Source: Kalaharituber pfeilii
Lineage: Eukaryota > Ascomycota > Pezizomycetes > Pezizales > Pezizaceae
Length of the DNA: 64,000 nucleotides
Direction of reading: 5' to 3'
NCBI GenBank assembly: GCA_015179045.1
Contig: WHUZ01000021.1
Span: 496,001 to 560,000, forward strand
In this document: piece by piece, positions 9,965-22,445 of the stretch
How positions within the stretch are numbered: position 1 is the stretch's first letter
Layout: each line of letters starts with the position of its first letter
The notes under the pieces: generated by a model
What the model was told of the DNA's origin: nothing
The model's input: only the letters and a program-made list of their open reading frames with translations
The model's database searches: none
Made by a program: the position numbers and the translations under genes

Positions 9965-12053
9965 ATGTCCGACCCACTATCCATAGCTGCGTCAATCGCT
10001 GGCTTCGTTGCGATCTCAGGACAACTTTTAAGTTTGCTGAAGGACCTCTATGATTTTCGGGCTCGAGCCAAGCAGGCGCCAGAATCCATCAAATGCCTAA
10101 TGGATGAAATGAATGATATGAATGCCATATTCTATCAGGTTCAGCTGTTTATTGAGGGGAGAACCAAGATCCCAAACCAGAATGGATTGAAAATGTTGTC
10201 TATTCAGCATCTTCTTGCAACTTTGACTGGATGTGTTTTGGTCACTTCTAACCTGGATAAGTTTTTGAATGAAGTTCTGGGGGTTAGTGATCCTAGAAGC
10301 AGACAACCTCCAGAAAACAAAGTAGGCCTTTTCGAGAGGATTAAATGGGCACTATGGAAGGAAGAAGAGGTTGTTGTCTTCATTGAGGACCTGCAACGAC
10401 ATAAGCTAAGTTTGAACTTGATGTTAGGAATCATTCAATGGTAACTTAAAAGACCTACTCTATCAACTTTCTTGAGAGATTGAAAGAACTAATCTTTTGT
10501 ACAGCCATACTGCAGCAGAGGCTTCTGACAGCGTTGGGAAATTGCATGAAGCAGTTAGTCAAATATTAGATTCCAACAATGCACTCTCAAATCAGTTACG
10601 AGGACTTATCAGCCGGCAAGAAGACCTTCTCAGTCGTCATGAAGAACTTGTCGGCCATCATGAAGCTCCGAAAAGCGTAATCGAGTCTGCGACAGGTCAT
10701 ATCCATTCCCAAGCTGCAAAGATAGTACCCACAATAGATGATGTCAACACACCATTATCTACCATAAAAGAGGACCAGACCTCCAACGACAATAATGATG
10801 CTATATCAATCAGAACTACAGCAACATCACATAGTATATCCTTACGATCTATACGATCCATACGATTTAAACGACCATCATTTATAGATGAATGGAAAGA
10901 TTCAAGGCCCTACAAACGGCTCCAGAAGTGGGGCAGCCTGGACAACGATTCTGCCTCCACATTCTCTAGAAGTAGCTCTACAAGAGGATGCAGCTGGTCG
11001 ATGCTTTCGAGCGTGAGCTTGGGTGATCTCTCAATTTCAGAAATTTCAGTACTTGAGCTACCTATTTGCCTTTCTGATATCTGGGACTCACAGCCCTATC
11101 AAGTTGAAGTTTCACTTCATTCCACTGCCGGTCAGCAGAGATTACGTCGACAACCGAAAGTGAAGTGGTCTTTATTGGGACGCAAGTATATTACTCGAAC
11201 TTTACTAGCTGCAAGTTTAGGCACAGATAGAGAAAAGAGGGATTCCGAAGGCATGTCAAAACTAAATTCTGCAGCTGCAAATGGGCATATTAGGATGGTA
11301 AAACTGCTGTTGGATGATGGCCAGATTGACGTCAACATGGCCAACAGCTATGGCTGGACACCACTGAACAATGCAGCTAACAATGGACACGACAAGGTTG
11401 TGGAGCTGCTACTAGCAGACAGCAGAGTTGATGTCAATATAGCTAACGAAAATGGCTGGACACCACTGAACAGCGCAGCTAACAATGGGCACGACAAGGT
11501 GGTGGAGCTGCTGCTGGCAGACAGCAGGGTTGATGTCAATGCGGCTCAACAAGAGAACTTGTCACCACTGAACAGTGCAGCTAAAAATGGGCACGACAAG
11601 GTGGTGGAGCTGCTGCTGGCGGACAGCAGGGTTGATGTCAATATGGCCGCCGAATATGGCATAACACCACTGAATTGTGCAGCTTTATTTGGACATGACA
11701 AGGTGGTGGAGCTGCTGCTGGCAGACAGCAGGGTTGATGTCAATATGGCTAGCAAAATTGGCTATACACCGCTCAATAGTGCAGCTTTAAGAGGGCATGA
11801 CAAGGTGGTGGAGCTGCTGGTGGCAGACAACAGAGTTGATGTCAATATAGCTAGCAAAGAAGGTTGGACACCATTGAATAGCGCAGCTAGCAAAGGGTAC
11901 GACAAGGTGGTAGAGCTGCTTCTCGCACACGACAAAATCGACGTAACCATTGCCAACGCTGCTTCCAAGACTGCCCTGGATTTGGCCACTGAGAAGGGAC
12001 ATCGCAAAATTGTGGCGATGTTACGCGCAAAGCTTAAAAATACCAAGTCTTAA
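9965..12053 (+). CDS. Helo-like/ankyrin-repeat protein, copy B (intact, one intron)
   Basis: Exons 9965-10440 and 10505-12053 join in frame to 674 residues. The intron is 64 nt (GTAACTTA to TTTTGTACAG). The N-terminal domain is almost identical to copy A, and the linker keeps the SRPYKRLQKW and LELPICLSDIWDSQPY motifs. Only eight ankyrin repeats follow. Here the 34-residue units differ at set positions (MASKI, MAAEY, NAAQQE, IANEN) while the GHDKVVELLLADSRVDVN core is constant. An upstream in-frame ATG at 9833 exists, but the conserved start is 9965, preceded by AAAGCA. It has the same presumed function as copy A. Its 3' region carries two large foldback elements that copies C and F lack. Confidence 0.85.
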
Positions 12054-13442
12054 CCGGTGCTCGTCTCTTATTTTTCTCTTCATTTTCTATTGGCAAGAAA
12101 GTTGTGGAACAGTGCCGTTTTTGTTGTGCTTATATGTGCTTCGAGATAGGAGGGTTTGATTATTTTTTTATTTTTTTTATTTTATTTTATTTCATTTTAT
12201 TTTTTTTATTTTTTATTTTTTTTTTTTTGTTGACATTTGTTCTACGTTTTTTGTCTACATATCAATTGTCCGTCACTGAAAGGTTGGTCTTCTTATATCT
12301 ATATCGATAGCATTGTTAGGTGGGGCTTTCATTTGAGTTGGCAGTTCGGGTAGCAGGCACTGCTTAACGTCCAAACCGGTAATAACATCATGTAAGTACA
12401 CTATTTTACATCTTCTATTCATTCAGTTCCGAGACCACCCACATCCTTTTCTATACGCTTCTAAGTAACACAAATTTCACGCTCACCGTACTTATATCGC
12501 GATTACATTTGCTGGAGTTCTGTAGTAGTTCAAGTAGTTGAGTTCAAGGTAAGGAAAAGTTCAAAAGCTGTTGCCCAACTATGGTGCAGTCCGTAAAGCA
12601 CATAATGGATATGGTGTACTAGGGTACCTCGTAAGCAGGCAACTTAGGAGTGCGTGGAAGAAGCCTCTTTCCATAGCTAGTTCTTCATGCTGTGCAGACA
12701 ATAGTAGTAAGTACTCAGACCTACAAATTTTCGTGCAGAATTCCCGGCGCTTTTTGAAATTGGAATTTTAGGTGAGTTCCGGGTAAAAATTACAATCTCC
12801 AGAGAACAAGGTTTCAAATCGAACTTTTCATAAATTAACTCAGATTATCTGGATTTTATGTACCGGAACTGGTGATGACTAGATAACTCCCACTGACCTT
12901 GAAACAGCTGATACCATGCCAAATAGTTATTAGCTGGTACTCGCATGAGTCGCATCATATACTTAAAGTTGAGTTGCAAGACCCCCCGACCAGATATTCG
13001 ACCCCATTATCTTGGTCAAAATATCTGGCTGTTACTCATATCTGGAGACCGACTCGCGCTTAAAAATCCGGATAGGAAAAAAGCCGAAATTGCTGCGTTT
13101 GAGTTCCCCTAATGTTTTTGCAACCCCATATATATTCTGTGTCGAATAGATGTATGTAGTCTGGTTGAGATGTAGGTATGGTGGCATGCCGAATACATGG
13201 GACTGCTTGTACTTATGTAACGTACCAAGGAATTCGCCTGACCTGTACTTTAGTTACATAGAAACTGCTGACAGGTAACACGCCACAAAGGTTGCCAATT
13301 CTCCCAGGAGCCTTTGGTAAACTCAGCGGAGGCAATATTTAAAAGGGGGGTAGTTAGCACTGTTCGCGAGGGAAATTGTTAACGTGAGGCTGTTTTTATC
13401 CATTTTTCAACTATTCACGCTGGTGAGGAGACTATGTATGTA
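12054..13442 (+). repeat. 3' tail of copy B
   Basis: Collinear with copy C (29598-31064) and, inverted, parts of D, E and F. It includes an A/T-rich TTTTATTTTATT tract (about 12160-12230), the conserved ATGTAAGTAC donor-like motif (about 12389) and repeated short blocks. No protein-coding gene is evident. Confidence 0.6.
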
Positions 13443-15261
13443 CTGTCGCTTACCCATTAGTGACCGAGCAGCTATTAGTGACCGATCTCTTGGCACTCCT
13501 CCTCGTACAACTTCCACATGTAATATCTTCAGCGTCAGGCATGCTAGCAACATGAGGTAAATTGCAGAATATACAGCAGGCATGCCTGAACATTTGGAGG
13601 ATATTTGGTGGCCACACTATATATACACCTTTTGTAATTCAATGATATGTAGAGAAGGTATAGCATTCTACCCCCTCCTTGCATAGCAAAGAATAGCATA
13701 TACTAAATACTATATTACTATCCTCAACTATAGCTCTTTGTACTTTCAAGTGGCTATAGAAGAAGGGTAGCTTACCGAAATGATGGTAGGATAAGTCACT
13801 ATAGATTTCTGTAGCCTCAAAAGCAGTTACCAAAATATCCGAAAGTGCTGGAAGTGCTAAAGCTACCAGGATGTCCTGCTGCACACATATACTCCACTGC
13901 AACCAATATACCACTCTAAAAGCAGCATTTCTATGCTCTTGATATAATCAATAGTGTTTTGTATAACTAAAGTAGTAGATATATGATGAACCAATTCTTT
14001 AATTGCTATATTCTATCAGCAAGCACAAATTTATGCCAATTGCTGCTACTTCAATATCAGAGTACCATTACTCTCTATAGATCTTGTCCTGAGTGCTCTA
14101 CATATGCTAGTCCTCTGCGTTTGCTCATATAGCACTCATTTATGTGACTGCGATGCCAGCGCCGGTACTGTACCAGCACCGTCGCTAGTACTGTCAGCTC
14201 ATATATTACTTACATATATGTATCTACTGATTGCCCGCCATATGGTTGCAGTGAACCTATAACAAGACATTAACCACCTTGACAGAAGTTCTTGCAGCTA
14301 ATTATACCTATCAGGTCATTATAGGATAGTATATATCTAGACACAATTCCGCTTATTATATTACTATAAGAAATACTAAATTTTTATTAGTATTGCTCCC
14401 TATATCATTCTATATAGATGCGTATGACAGTAATACTATTATTCTTACCTCCTCTATCAACTATAGTATATGCTATTAATATTGACATAGTAAGAAGTTC
14501 ATTTCATCAACTAATTCTATCAGTTAGGTATATGCTATTATAGCCGTCAGGGTACTTCTATACCAGCTAATTCTGCAGCTATATACTATTGTTGGTATAG
14601 ATACCTATTAGATCTACCAATCCTATTATCCTACTAGAGGCTGTCGCACTCATAATAGTATTTTTCCTAGCAATTAATACTATCAGTCCTGAAATATAGT
14701 ATACTATTCTTGAGGATGTTTTCCTAGTAGCCAACACTCCCAATTATGTTACATACTATCGTAATTATAAGAGTAGTCTTACAGCTATTATTTTTAGTAT
14801 ATGTAGTTGCTTGTTGCAAGTAATAGAAGAGCATATTGGAAGTTTTGGCACTTCCGGCATTTTCGGCCATTTCAGCGACTGCTTTGAGGCTACCGAAATT
14901 CAGAGCAGCCTTATCCTATTACCATTTAAGTTAGCTATCTTCTTCTATAGCCACTTGAGAGTGTGAAGAGCTATAGTTGAGGATAATCATATAATATTTA
15001 GTGTATGCTATCCTTTGCTATGCAAGGGGGGGGTAGAATGCTATACTTTCTCTGCATATCATTGAACTACAAAAGATGTATATATAGTATGGCCATCAAA
15101 TAACCTTCAAATATTCAGGTGTACCTGCTGTATATTGTGCAATTTACCTCATGTTGCTAGCATGCCTGACGCCGAAGATATTGCATGTAGAAGTTGCACG
15201 AGGAGGAGTGCCAAGAGATCGGTCACTAATAGGTGCTCGGTCACTAATAGGTAAGCGACAG
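13443..15261. mobile_element. Foldback DNA element 1 (TA target duplication)
   Basis: The ends CTGTCGCTTACC and GGTAAGCGACAG are flanked by TA (13441-13442 and 15262-15263). Copies C (31063-31064) and F (60401-60402) keep the empty TA site. The first about 440 bp and last about 440 bp are long inverted copies of each other, with the CGGTCACTAATAG-type motif repeated near the ends. The centre (about 13890-14820) is AT-rich with no readable transposase. The TA duplication and the shared CTTGGCACTCCTC motif link it to the pogo-type element at 40086-42825. Confidence 0.85.
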
Positions 15262-15497
15262 TATTCCAGTATGTAACTCACCCTCCCGAGCTAACGAAGT
15301 TAAGCGCTCCTTGCGTCCCTCCCCCAACCCCCAATACGCAAGCTAGAGGGCAAGCAAAATCAATTTACCTACCTGTTCATCCTGATACCCGTCTGACCAA
15401 TTTTATTCAACTAAAAAGAAAATAGGGTTATGCACAAAAGGTATGGGATTATAATTTTACTAGACCGGCACAAGAATTTGTGTGTGGAACTACAGTA

Positions 15498-17368
15498 ACG
15501 TGCCCGAAGTGGTAACGATCTGCCCCCCTGTAACGATCCATTCTCTGGGCACTCCTCGTCAAACATTCCTCGCTCTACTACTTATTTTGGATATATTGCA
15601 ACTATAGAAATTGCTTAACATTATACCAATTTGACATCGCTGAATCAGAATTTGCTATCATAATGAGGAAAAAATCAAAATTCCATTATTTACAACCAAA
15701 TTCATTATTATTCACCTAATTTAGCTCTCCCTGTATATAGTATAGCTCAACATCCTCGAAATCAGGAAAATAATATAGAAAACTAGTAATTCTCATCCAT
15801 CTAGGGCTGGTCTTTTTATTAAAAGTCAATATTGCATATACAGATCATGTGGGATGCAGTGCACCTTCAATTGTATAGAAGTAGTTTATGTTCCTGAGCT
15901 AATCTCTATACCTTGATCTGACCTTCAGTGTTCCTAGACTCCTCAAGTGATTCAGGAATACCGGGACTTGAAGTAGTAGTAGTTGAAGCACTAGGGGTGG
16001 TAACAGTAACTCCTTCTGAGGTGCCAGGTATGACAGAAGAGACCTATGGCTCAAATCTGCTATTGGAACCTTCTTCTACCCACCCCCCCTTCTAGTATTC
16101 AGACTTTCCTATCTCATGAACTAAAGATCTTTCCCAGCCCCAGCCTTGCATGTGAGTTCCTCTATGGTATCTTTTTGTAACTTGTTCAGCTGCAGCCATC
16201 TCTCTCTATTTTCGTTCTTCTTTTGCCTTGCTGTCATGGGTCACCTCGGGTGGCCGATAGAGCGTATATGCGGCGTATGCGAAATGCGACAGCAAATATA
16301 TGGGATGCAGGTGCGTATTGCTAAATGAGCTATGCAGAGGACTAGTAAACGTCACTAGTCAAGTGTTTTTTCACTGATCTGGTGGGATGCGGTTCTCTAC
16401 CCAAGACGCCCAAGACGTTATATTCACTCACTTCCTCCTAAGCCGCCTCGAGCTGAAGTTAAAGCAATACTGGAAATAGAAGGAAAAAATAGTAGGAGAT
16501 GTCGAAAAGGAAACAGAGAGTACCAGCGAAGGTCAGAAAGGAGGAAGAGAAACTTCAGAAGGTGCGAAAATAGTTTAGGATAAGAAAGAAGCCGCTGATA
16601 TGCAAAGTAGTTAGCAGCGATGGATCGAGAAAGTAAGGCAAAAGAGGAACGAAAATAGAGAGAGATGGCTGCAGCTGAACAAGTTACAAAAAGATACCAT
16701 AGAGGAACTCACATGCAAGGCTGGGGCTGGGAAAGATCTTTAGTTCATGAGATAGGAAAGTCTGAATACTAGAAGGGGGGGTGGGTAGAAGAAGGTTCCA
16801 ATAGCAGATTTGAGCCATAGGTCTCTTCTGTCATACCTGGCACCTCAGAAGGAGTTACTGTTACCACCCCTAGTGCTTCAACTACTACTACTTCAAGTCC
16901 CGGTATTCCTGAATCACTTGAGGAGTCTAGGAACACTGAAGGTCAGATCAAGGTATAGAGATTAGCTCAGGAACATAAACTACTTCTATACAATTGAAGG
17001 TGCACTGCATCCCACATGATCTGTATATGCAATATTGACTTTTAATAAAAAGACCAGCCCTAAATAGATGAGAATTACTAGTTTTCTATATAATTTTTCT
17101 GATTTCGAGAATGTTGAGCTATACTATATACAGGGAGGACTCAAATTAGATAAATAATGATAAATTTAGTTGGAAATATTGGAATTTTGATTTTTTCCTC
17201 ATTATGATAGCAAATTCTGATTCAGCGATGTCAAATTGGTATAATGTTAAGCAATTTCTATAGTTGCAATATATTCAAATAAAAGTAGTAGAGTGAGGAA
17301 TGCATGACGAGGAGTGCCCAGAGAGTGGATCGTTACAGGGGGGCAGATCGTTACCACATCGGGCACGC
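15498..17368. mobile_element. Foldback DNA element 2, built from inverted pogo 3' ends
   Basis: The ends are ACGTGCCCGAAGTGGTAACG and its inverse, flanked by TA (15496-15497 and 17369-17370). Copy C has the empty site at 31291-31292. Arms 15498-16236 and 16638-17368 are inverted copies of each other. Each arm matches the 3' end of the pogo-type element at 40086: same TIR, and the decayed C-terminal frame with the SSPGIPES motif (compare SSPSIPGS). Residues of the coiled-coil region are recognisable at 16440-16640. It cannot encode a transposase and would need one in trans. Confidence 0.85.
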
Positions 17369-17370
17369 TA

Positions 17371-20150
17371 CGTGCAGGAAAAGGAGTCTCGGCACCGAGC
17401 AGGTACCGTGGGAGATCTTCTTCGTTGAAACGTTCTTTTTCACAGAGCTTAAGTTTGTCTTTTTCTATGCTATGATATGCTCTGGGTTGCACCCATCATC
17501 TGATGTACAGGGATCTCCGCCCAATCCAACTCCTTCTGATTTCGTAATCTGAATCCCCCCGGTCTTGCTTTCTTATTTCCGTACTCCACAGTACTAAGCC
17601 AAGTTGCTCAAAGCCTGTGGATTATCCCACCTAAGCTTTACCTACATCAGTGGTAGTAGTCCTCCGGTGACTACCTACCATCAGTCCGAGTCGAATTGAA
17701 TTGATGGACGACATGGAGGGAAAAGACCTATATTCCTTTGATTCATAAAAATAACCCCCTGTGTGCCCGCTGCAGGAAACGAATCAACTGCATACCAGCA
17801 AAATCCCCGTGATATCTACCAGTTGCCTCTAAATGGGAATAGCACCCCATGCCAACTCATTGATAAAAGCTCAGTCAGACTTCCCTGTGCCAACTCTTGG
17901 TTCGTCTGGATGCCCCATGCAAGAATCAATCTCCCGTCTAGCATGGCTTGAGTGTGCTTCACACAAAAGATCAATCCTTTATACCCACAAGTCCACCCCT
18001 TGACATAATTGCTAGTCGCTTGTTTTTAATAGGCAACCCATCTCGCTTTGGAATTGATGCCTGGCTTAGTCAGGTATTCCTCCGCTGACCATATTATTGA
18101 TCTGATCCCTCCTGAAGTTCCAATGTACCCACTAATTGACTATAAGATGGCATCCATATATAACATTTCGATTGGTATAAAGAGAGTTGTAACCTGCGAT
18201 ATTCTCAAAAACAATAGATAAGAAAAGCATATGGGAGTAGTTAGCCTGTCATATGACAGGAGCTGTTGAATTGCAAGGATGGCTGGACAGGATGATTAGA
18301 CTGGATGGTGGTAGAGGAGCAGAAAAGCTACTGGAAGAGGTGTTGGAGTGACCCCTGGAGAAGCTGCGTGTGGCACTACTTGAGTGATGGCTCGAGGAGC
18401 TGCTGGAGCAGTGAGTCTGAGATAACCCTGCAGCTGCTGGAGGAAGAGTACAAATTTAAAGGGGGTGCAGTTGATAGGCGGTGGAGGGGTATAAGAACGT
18501 GCGGTTGAGGGTGTGAGAGGATGCCGTTGCGGCTGCGGGAGAGGCCGTTGAAGTCGGAGCGGTTGTCGGAGGGGTTGCGAAGCGCAGTAGGGGATAGGGG
18601 GGATATTGTGGTGCGACGCGGCGGTGGGATGCGACAGGAGGAAGGTGGGAGAAATTATGGGGCAGTAAAATAGACCTAGAGAGTGAGATCGTTTCAAAAG
18701 AAGGTGAGAGTTTTTCTACTTCAAACTGGCCTATATGTTGGTGAAGTAGATGAGACATGCCACTGCTGCTGCTGGAGTTGGGGTATGAGGTTATGCTGGA
18801 GCGGAGAGGGGCTTGACGTGCGACGGGAGAGGGGGTGCGATTGACGGTGGAGGAGATGGCGAGAGAGCATTTGAAGAGCGATACGGAGGAGAGAGAGGGG
18901 AAAATGAAGAGGACTGCGGTGAGAGACCGACGCATGGTGCAGGTTTCCAGTCAAGCTCATCACGTATTGCATCCTCGCTCGAGTACTTCCGAAAATGGAA
19001 ACCTAAGTTTCCCACCTCACCAGCGCGCTCGTTACGGCTTTCTCACTACAATACAAGATCTGAACTTGATAGTACCAAGTGGTTGATCTGGCAGGTATGA
19101 TCAGAGGTTGCCACCCATTCGCAGTTGAGTAAATTCAAAACAGACCTCGCCACTGCTGCAGTCATTGCTAGTTCCGTACAGTATAGGGACATAAAGCTGC
19201 TCCCACCCACACAATATCGCCGATCGGAAAGGCAAGCTATGATATGACATCGACCGGGACGCCCTATTGCTAGTGCAGGCAATCCAAGAGTCTCTTGCAT
19301 ATGTAGACGATGATCAGGAAGCTAAGAAGGGTATTTGAGACGTCACTGCAGTAACGGAAGCAGGGAGCGCAGTATGCAAAGCAGGAGAAGGGGGGTAGGG
19401 AATGAGTATTTGTACGTGGAAAACAAGGAGGGAGTGAGATTGTCGATACGAGGGACAGTCATCATATGGGGAGGAGCAGGTGGGAGACCATGAGGATGAG
19501 GTGTTGAGGAGGGTGTTGGAGGTAAGTAGGATATCAGTAGAGGAGGAGGAGAGGAGGAGGAAGAAGAAGATGGAGGAGTGGAAGGAGTGGGAGGGGAGGG
19601 TAGGGGATGGGGGGAAGTAGGGGAGGGTAGGGGATGGGGGGAAGTAATGGGTGACATAGCGTGCATGGGTAGGTGGGGGATTATGATTATGGTTTAAGTT
19701 ACCCTGAATTTTTTTTGTTATAATGGTGGGGGGGGAAGGGGGGAGAGGGGTTTTGTTAAGTATATTGGTAATAAGGAAATGGAATGCATTATTCATTATC
19801 ATCATCATCATCAATCATTCATTCATTTCATATCTTTCTTTCTTTTTTTAAAAAATCAAACCTACGCAATTTTCAAAGTATATATATATATTTTTTTTTT
19901 TCTTTTTTTTTGGTTTTATTCCTCCGCATTCCTGTTTCGCATGGTATGGTATGTTGGGACCTTGGGGTAGTTGAGTGTAGCTTTGTGATTCATGAGGAGA
20001 TGGGAGATGGGTGACGGTGTGGTTGATGTCTGGGGAGGGTGGGGGGGGATGGGGAGGGAGGGCTTGGTGTGTATGTTGAGTGTTCCTCGAGGCCTGCATA
20101 AAGTGTTGATGTTTCTCCCTCGATGTTTGGTCTAAGTGTGTGAGTGTCAC
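17371..20150. repeat. Block R2, copy B
   Basis: Homologous to 31245-34110 (C) and, inverted, to 57390-60221 (F). On the minus strand it holds a run of proline/serine-rich frames (18296-18972) preceded by 18791-19015, which reads MGNLGFHFRKYSSEDA and recurs as GNFAFHFRKCLRGDA in F. Further down, fragments around 17247-17492 (HSIEKDKLKL..KERFNEEDLPRYLLGAETPFPA) recur in C and F. Stops separate these pieces in B. The strand and exon structure of any gene are unresolved, since the opposite strand also carries conserved short frames. I do not recognise a family. Confidence 0.5.
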
Positions 20151-20560
20151 GCGGCGGCAAGCTGGTGCTGCTAAGGGATACGACCGGTTCAGGGTAACAG
20201 TAGTTTTGCAAGCGCTGAATGGCAGAGGCCTGACAAACTTGACAGGAGAGGCTTGACAGGAGCAGTTCAGCGGTTCCAGTTCAACGGCGATGGCAGGCTA
20301 TGGTGAAAAGGCAGAGAAGACCAAGTACTGAATTGGATCTAGGGATTGACGAGAATAACAAGAACATATAGACTGCGAGGAACCATATGGGTCTATTAAG
20401 AAGACAAGACAACAGACAAGGAGAGAAGGAACTATTTACATGAGGGCAAGATAGAGCCTATATATACATGATAGGTTCATTACCTGAGAAGCATAATACA
20501 AAGGTAGAAGCAGCGACGAGGGCAGAAGTAAGAACAGAGTGGTGAAGGCAGAGTTTTCAT
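20151..20560. other. Unassigned sequence before the minisatellites
   Basis: Contains short direct repeats of CTTGACAGGAG and no gene. It may be part of a decayed retroelement, but I could not find its ends. Confidence 0.3.
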
Positions 20561-20857
20561 GGCAGGCGGGCGATACTGGCAGGCGGGCTGTACTGGCAGG
20601 CGGGCTATACTAGCAGGCTGGTCGTACTGGCAGGCAGGCTATACTAGCAGGCGGACTATACTAGTAGGCGGGCTGTACTGGCAGGCGGGCTATACTAGCA
20701 GGTGGACTATACTGGCAGGCGGGCTGTACTGGCAGGCGGGCTATACTAGCAGGCGGGCTGTACTGGCAGGCGGGCTATACTAGCAGGTGGACTATACTGG
20801 CAGGCGGGCTATACTGGCAGGCGGGCTGTACTGGCAGGCGGGCTATACTGGCAGGTT
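20561..20857. repeat. 17-bp minisatellite I (~17 units)
   Basis: Units of the form GGCAGGCGGGCTATACT alternate between variants (TGTACTGG, ATACTAGC), giving a higher-order pattern. The 17-bp period is not a multiple of three, so the open frame across it is incidental. Confidence 0.9.
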
Positions 20858-20877
20858 GCTAGCTACATGTAGCTAGC
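20858..20877. repeat. 20-bp perfect palindrome between the minisatellites
   Basis: GCTAGCTACATGTAGCTAGC reads the same on both strands and sits between two 17-bp arrays. Confidence 0.85.
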
Positions 20878-20919
20878 CGGTTCTATGAGCTTGCCGGCTG
20901 TTGGCAGGAGGCGGTCACG

Positions 20920-21038
20920 GCTTGCCGGCGGTCGTGGCTTGCCGGCGGTCGTGGCTTGCCGGCGGTCGTGGCTTGCCGGCGGTCGTGGCTTGCCGGCGGT
21001 CGTGGCTTGCCGGCGGTCGTGGCTTGCCGGCGGTCGTG
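20920..21038. repeat. 17-bp minisatellite II (7 units)
   Basis: Seven essentially identical units of GCTTGCCGGCGGTCGTG in tandem, preceded by one degenerate unit. The core GCMGGCGGKC is shared with minisatellite I. Confidence 0.9.
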
Positions 21039-21099
21039 GCTTGATGTGCGGAGACTGTAGGGCGTGGGCTGTGAGAGTGAGGATATGGAGTTTTTGTGG

Positions 21100-21480
21100 A
21101 GATTACGTATAGGGGAAGAAGGAAGAGGGGTTTGGGGGAGGAGTCTGAGATTGGATGGTGTTTAGATGTGAGTTAGGTGAGTTGCTAGTGTGTAAAGTGG
21201 TGGGGAGGTGAAGAAATAATATTTTTTTTGAGATGTATGGATCGGATTTTTTAAGGTGAGTTGGGTTGATGTTGTTTGGGGGTGTTGGAGGTGGTGGGGA
21301 TAGGGGGGGGTTAGGGTGGGTTAAGTTGGGATGGCTTTTTAAAAGAAAAAATATAGTTTTCTTGTTAGAGGTGTGTAGATATAAGGGTTTATAAAGGTTA
21401 TGTGTGTATAGGAGAAGAAAGAAAGAGAAGTTTGGAAGGTTTAGATGGTATGGAAATGTAAGTGAGTATTTGAGGGAGAT
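21100..21480. repeat. Purine-rich repeat R3, copy 1
   Basis: Contains GGTTAAGTTGGGATGG followed by an A-rich tract and GTGTGTAGAT. Related copies lie at about 23465-23690 and 23880-24320. No gene is seen; open frames here are low-complexity. Confidence 0.5.
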
Positions 21481-21699
21481 GTTATGGGCGGGCGTGAGGG
21501 GCGAGGCTGAGGTGGGCGCTGGAAGGTACGTGTTACGGCTAAGGTAAGACTTACGGAGTCGGTTCCGGAAGCACCGCCAGAGACGTATGCTAAAGATGTG
21601 ACTGATCACTAGGCAACGTCCGGGTACTGGTAAACGGCGGTTGCCTATGGAAGTGTGTGTTGAAGTTGCACATGGCCTACCAATATGCGCACATGCATC

Positions 21700-21876
21700 A
21701 CAGACCTTCCTAATGCATGTTTCTATTACGTTCACGCCTTTCCGGCTACCGCAGACCTTCCTAATGCATGCCTCCATTACCTTCACGCCTTTCCAGCTAC
21801 CGCGGACCTTCCTAATGCATGCTTCTATTACGTTCACGCCTTTTCTGCTATACGGACCTTCCTGATGCGTGTTTTC
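21700..21876. repeat. 51-bp tandem repeat (~3.5 units)
   Basis: Units begin GACCTTCCTAATGCATG and end with a CTTTCCGGCTACCGC-type phrase. A final degenerate unit runs into the foldback element that follows. Confidence 0.8.
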
Positions 21877-22421
21877 TGTTACGTTTCTCTGCCTGTATGC
21901 CTTAGCATGTTTATCGTCATGTTACTGTCAATTGACTAGTCATGTATGACGGCCGGAAGTCTATATAAACGAGCTGAACAGTTAGCTAGAAGGAAATCAA
22001 GACACAAGCAGTGTTCTAAGTCTCTCACTTGAAAACGCTCTCGCGTAACCTTTGCCGTCCGCTTCGCTGCCTTCGCGGAAAACCAGTGCCACTTTCGTGA
22101 GTCCAGCGACGCCTACGCTGACAGTACGGGATGTTATGATACGGCTGCGGAGGTGGATATGCTGCGGGCCGGAAGGGGTACGGAGGTGTATGTACGGCAG
22201 GCCGGAAAGGCAGCGTGGAGCGCGCAGCGGAGCGGAGCGGTTCAAGGGCATAATAAGGAAACGATAGGTTTCAGAGTTATAGAGAAACTTAGAACACCGC
22301 TTGTGTCTTGATTCTTTCAACTGTGCTATCGCCTGTGCTTAAATAGACTGAGTGCATCATATATGACTAGTCAAGAAAATAAAGAAATGACGATCCCTTA
22401 TCAATGCCAATAAACGTAACA
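21877..22421. mobile_element. Foldback element with TGTTACG..CGTAACA ends
   Basis: The arms (about 21877-22035 and 22268-22421) are imperfect inverted copies sharing TTGACTAGTCAT and AATCAAGACACAAGC. The loop (22036-22267) is GC-rich. A TATATAAA box lies at about 21963, within an arm. The ends obey TG..CA but the flanks give no clear duplication, so it could be a foldback transposon or two opposed LTR fragments. Confidence 0.5.
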
Positions 22422-22445
22422 CAAAAGTAGTACAGACGCAAGATA

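Noticed and set aside
13639..13914. 91-codon minus frame inside foldback element 1 as a gene
   Set aside because: It lies in an inverted arm, has no recognisable domain, and its inverted partner is interrupted.
19314..19814. Ser/Thr/Pro-rich 166-codon frame and overlapping frames as firm genes
   Set aside because: Low-complexity purine/pyrimidine strand bias makes long frames likely by chance; kept only as part of block R2.
20561..21038. Possible CRISPR-like array
   Set aside because: There are no unique spacers; units are directly adjacent, and the context is eukaryotic.
20151..21080. An LTR retrotransposon starting TGTCACGCGG near 20146
   Set aside because: I could not find a matching CA end or a second LTR; a GTGAG repeat at both sides is too weak.
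20559..21112. Open frames of 74-75 codons over the minisatellites
   Set aside because: A 17-bp period cycles through all frames without stops; there is no independent evidence of coding.
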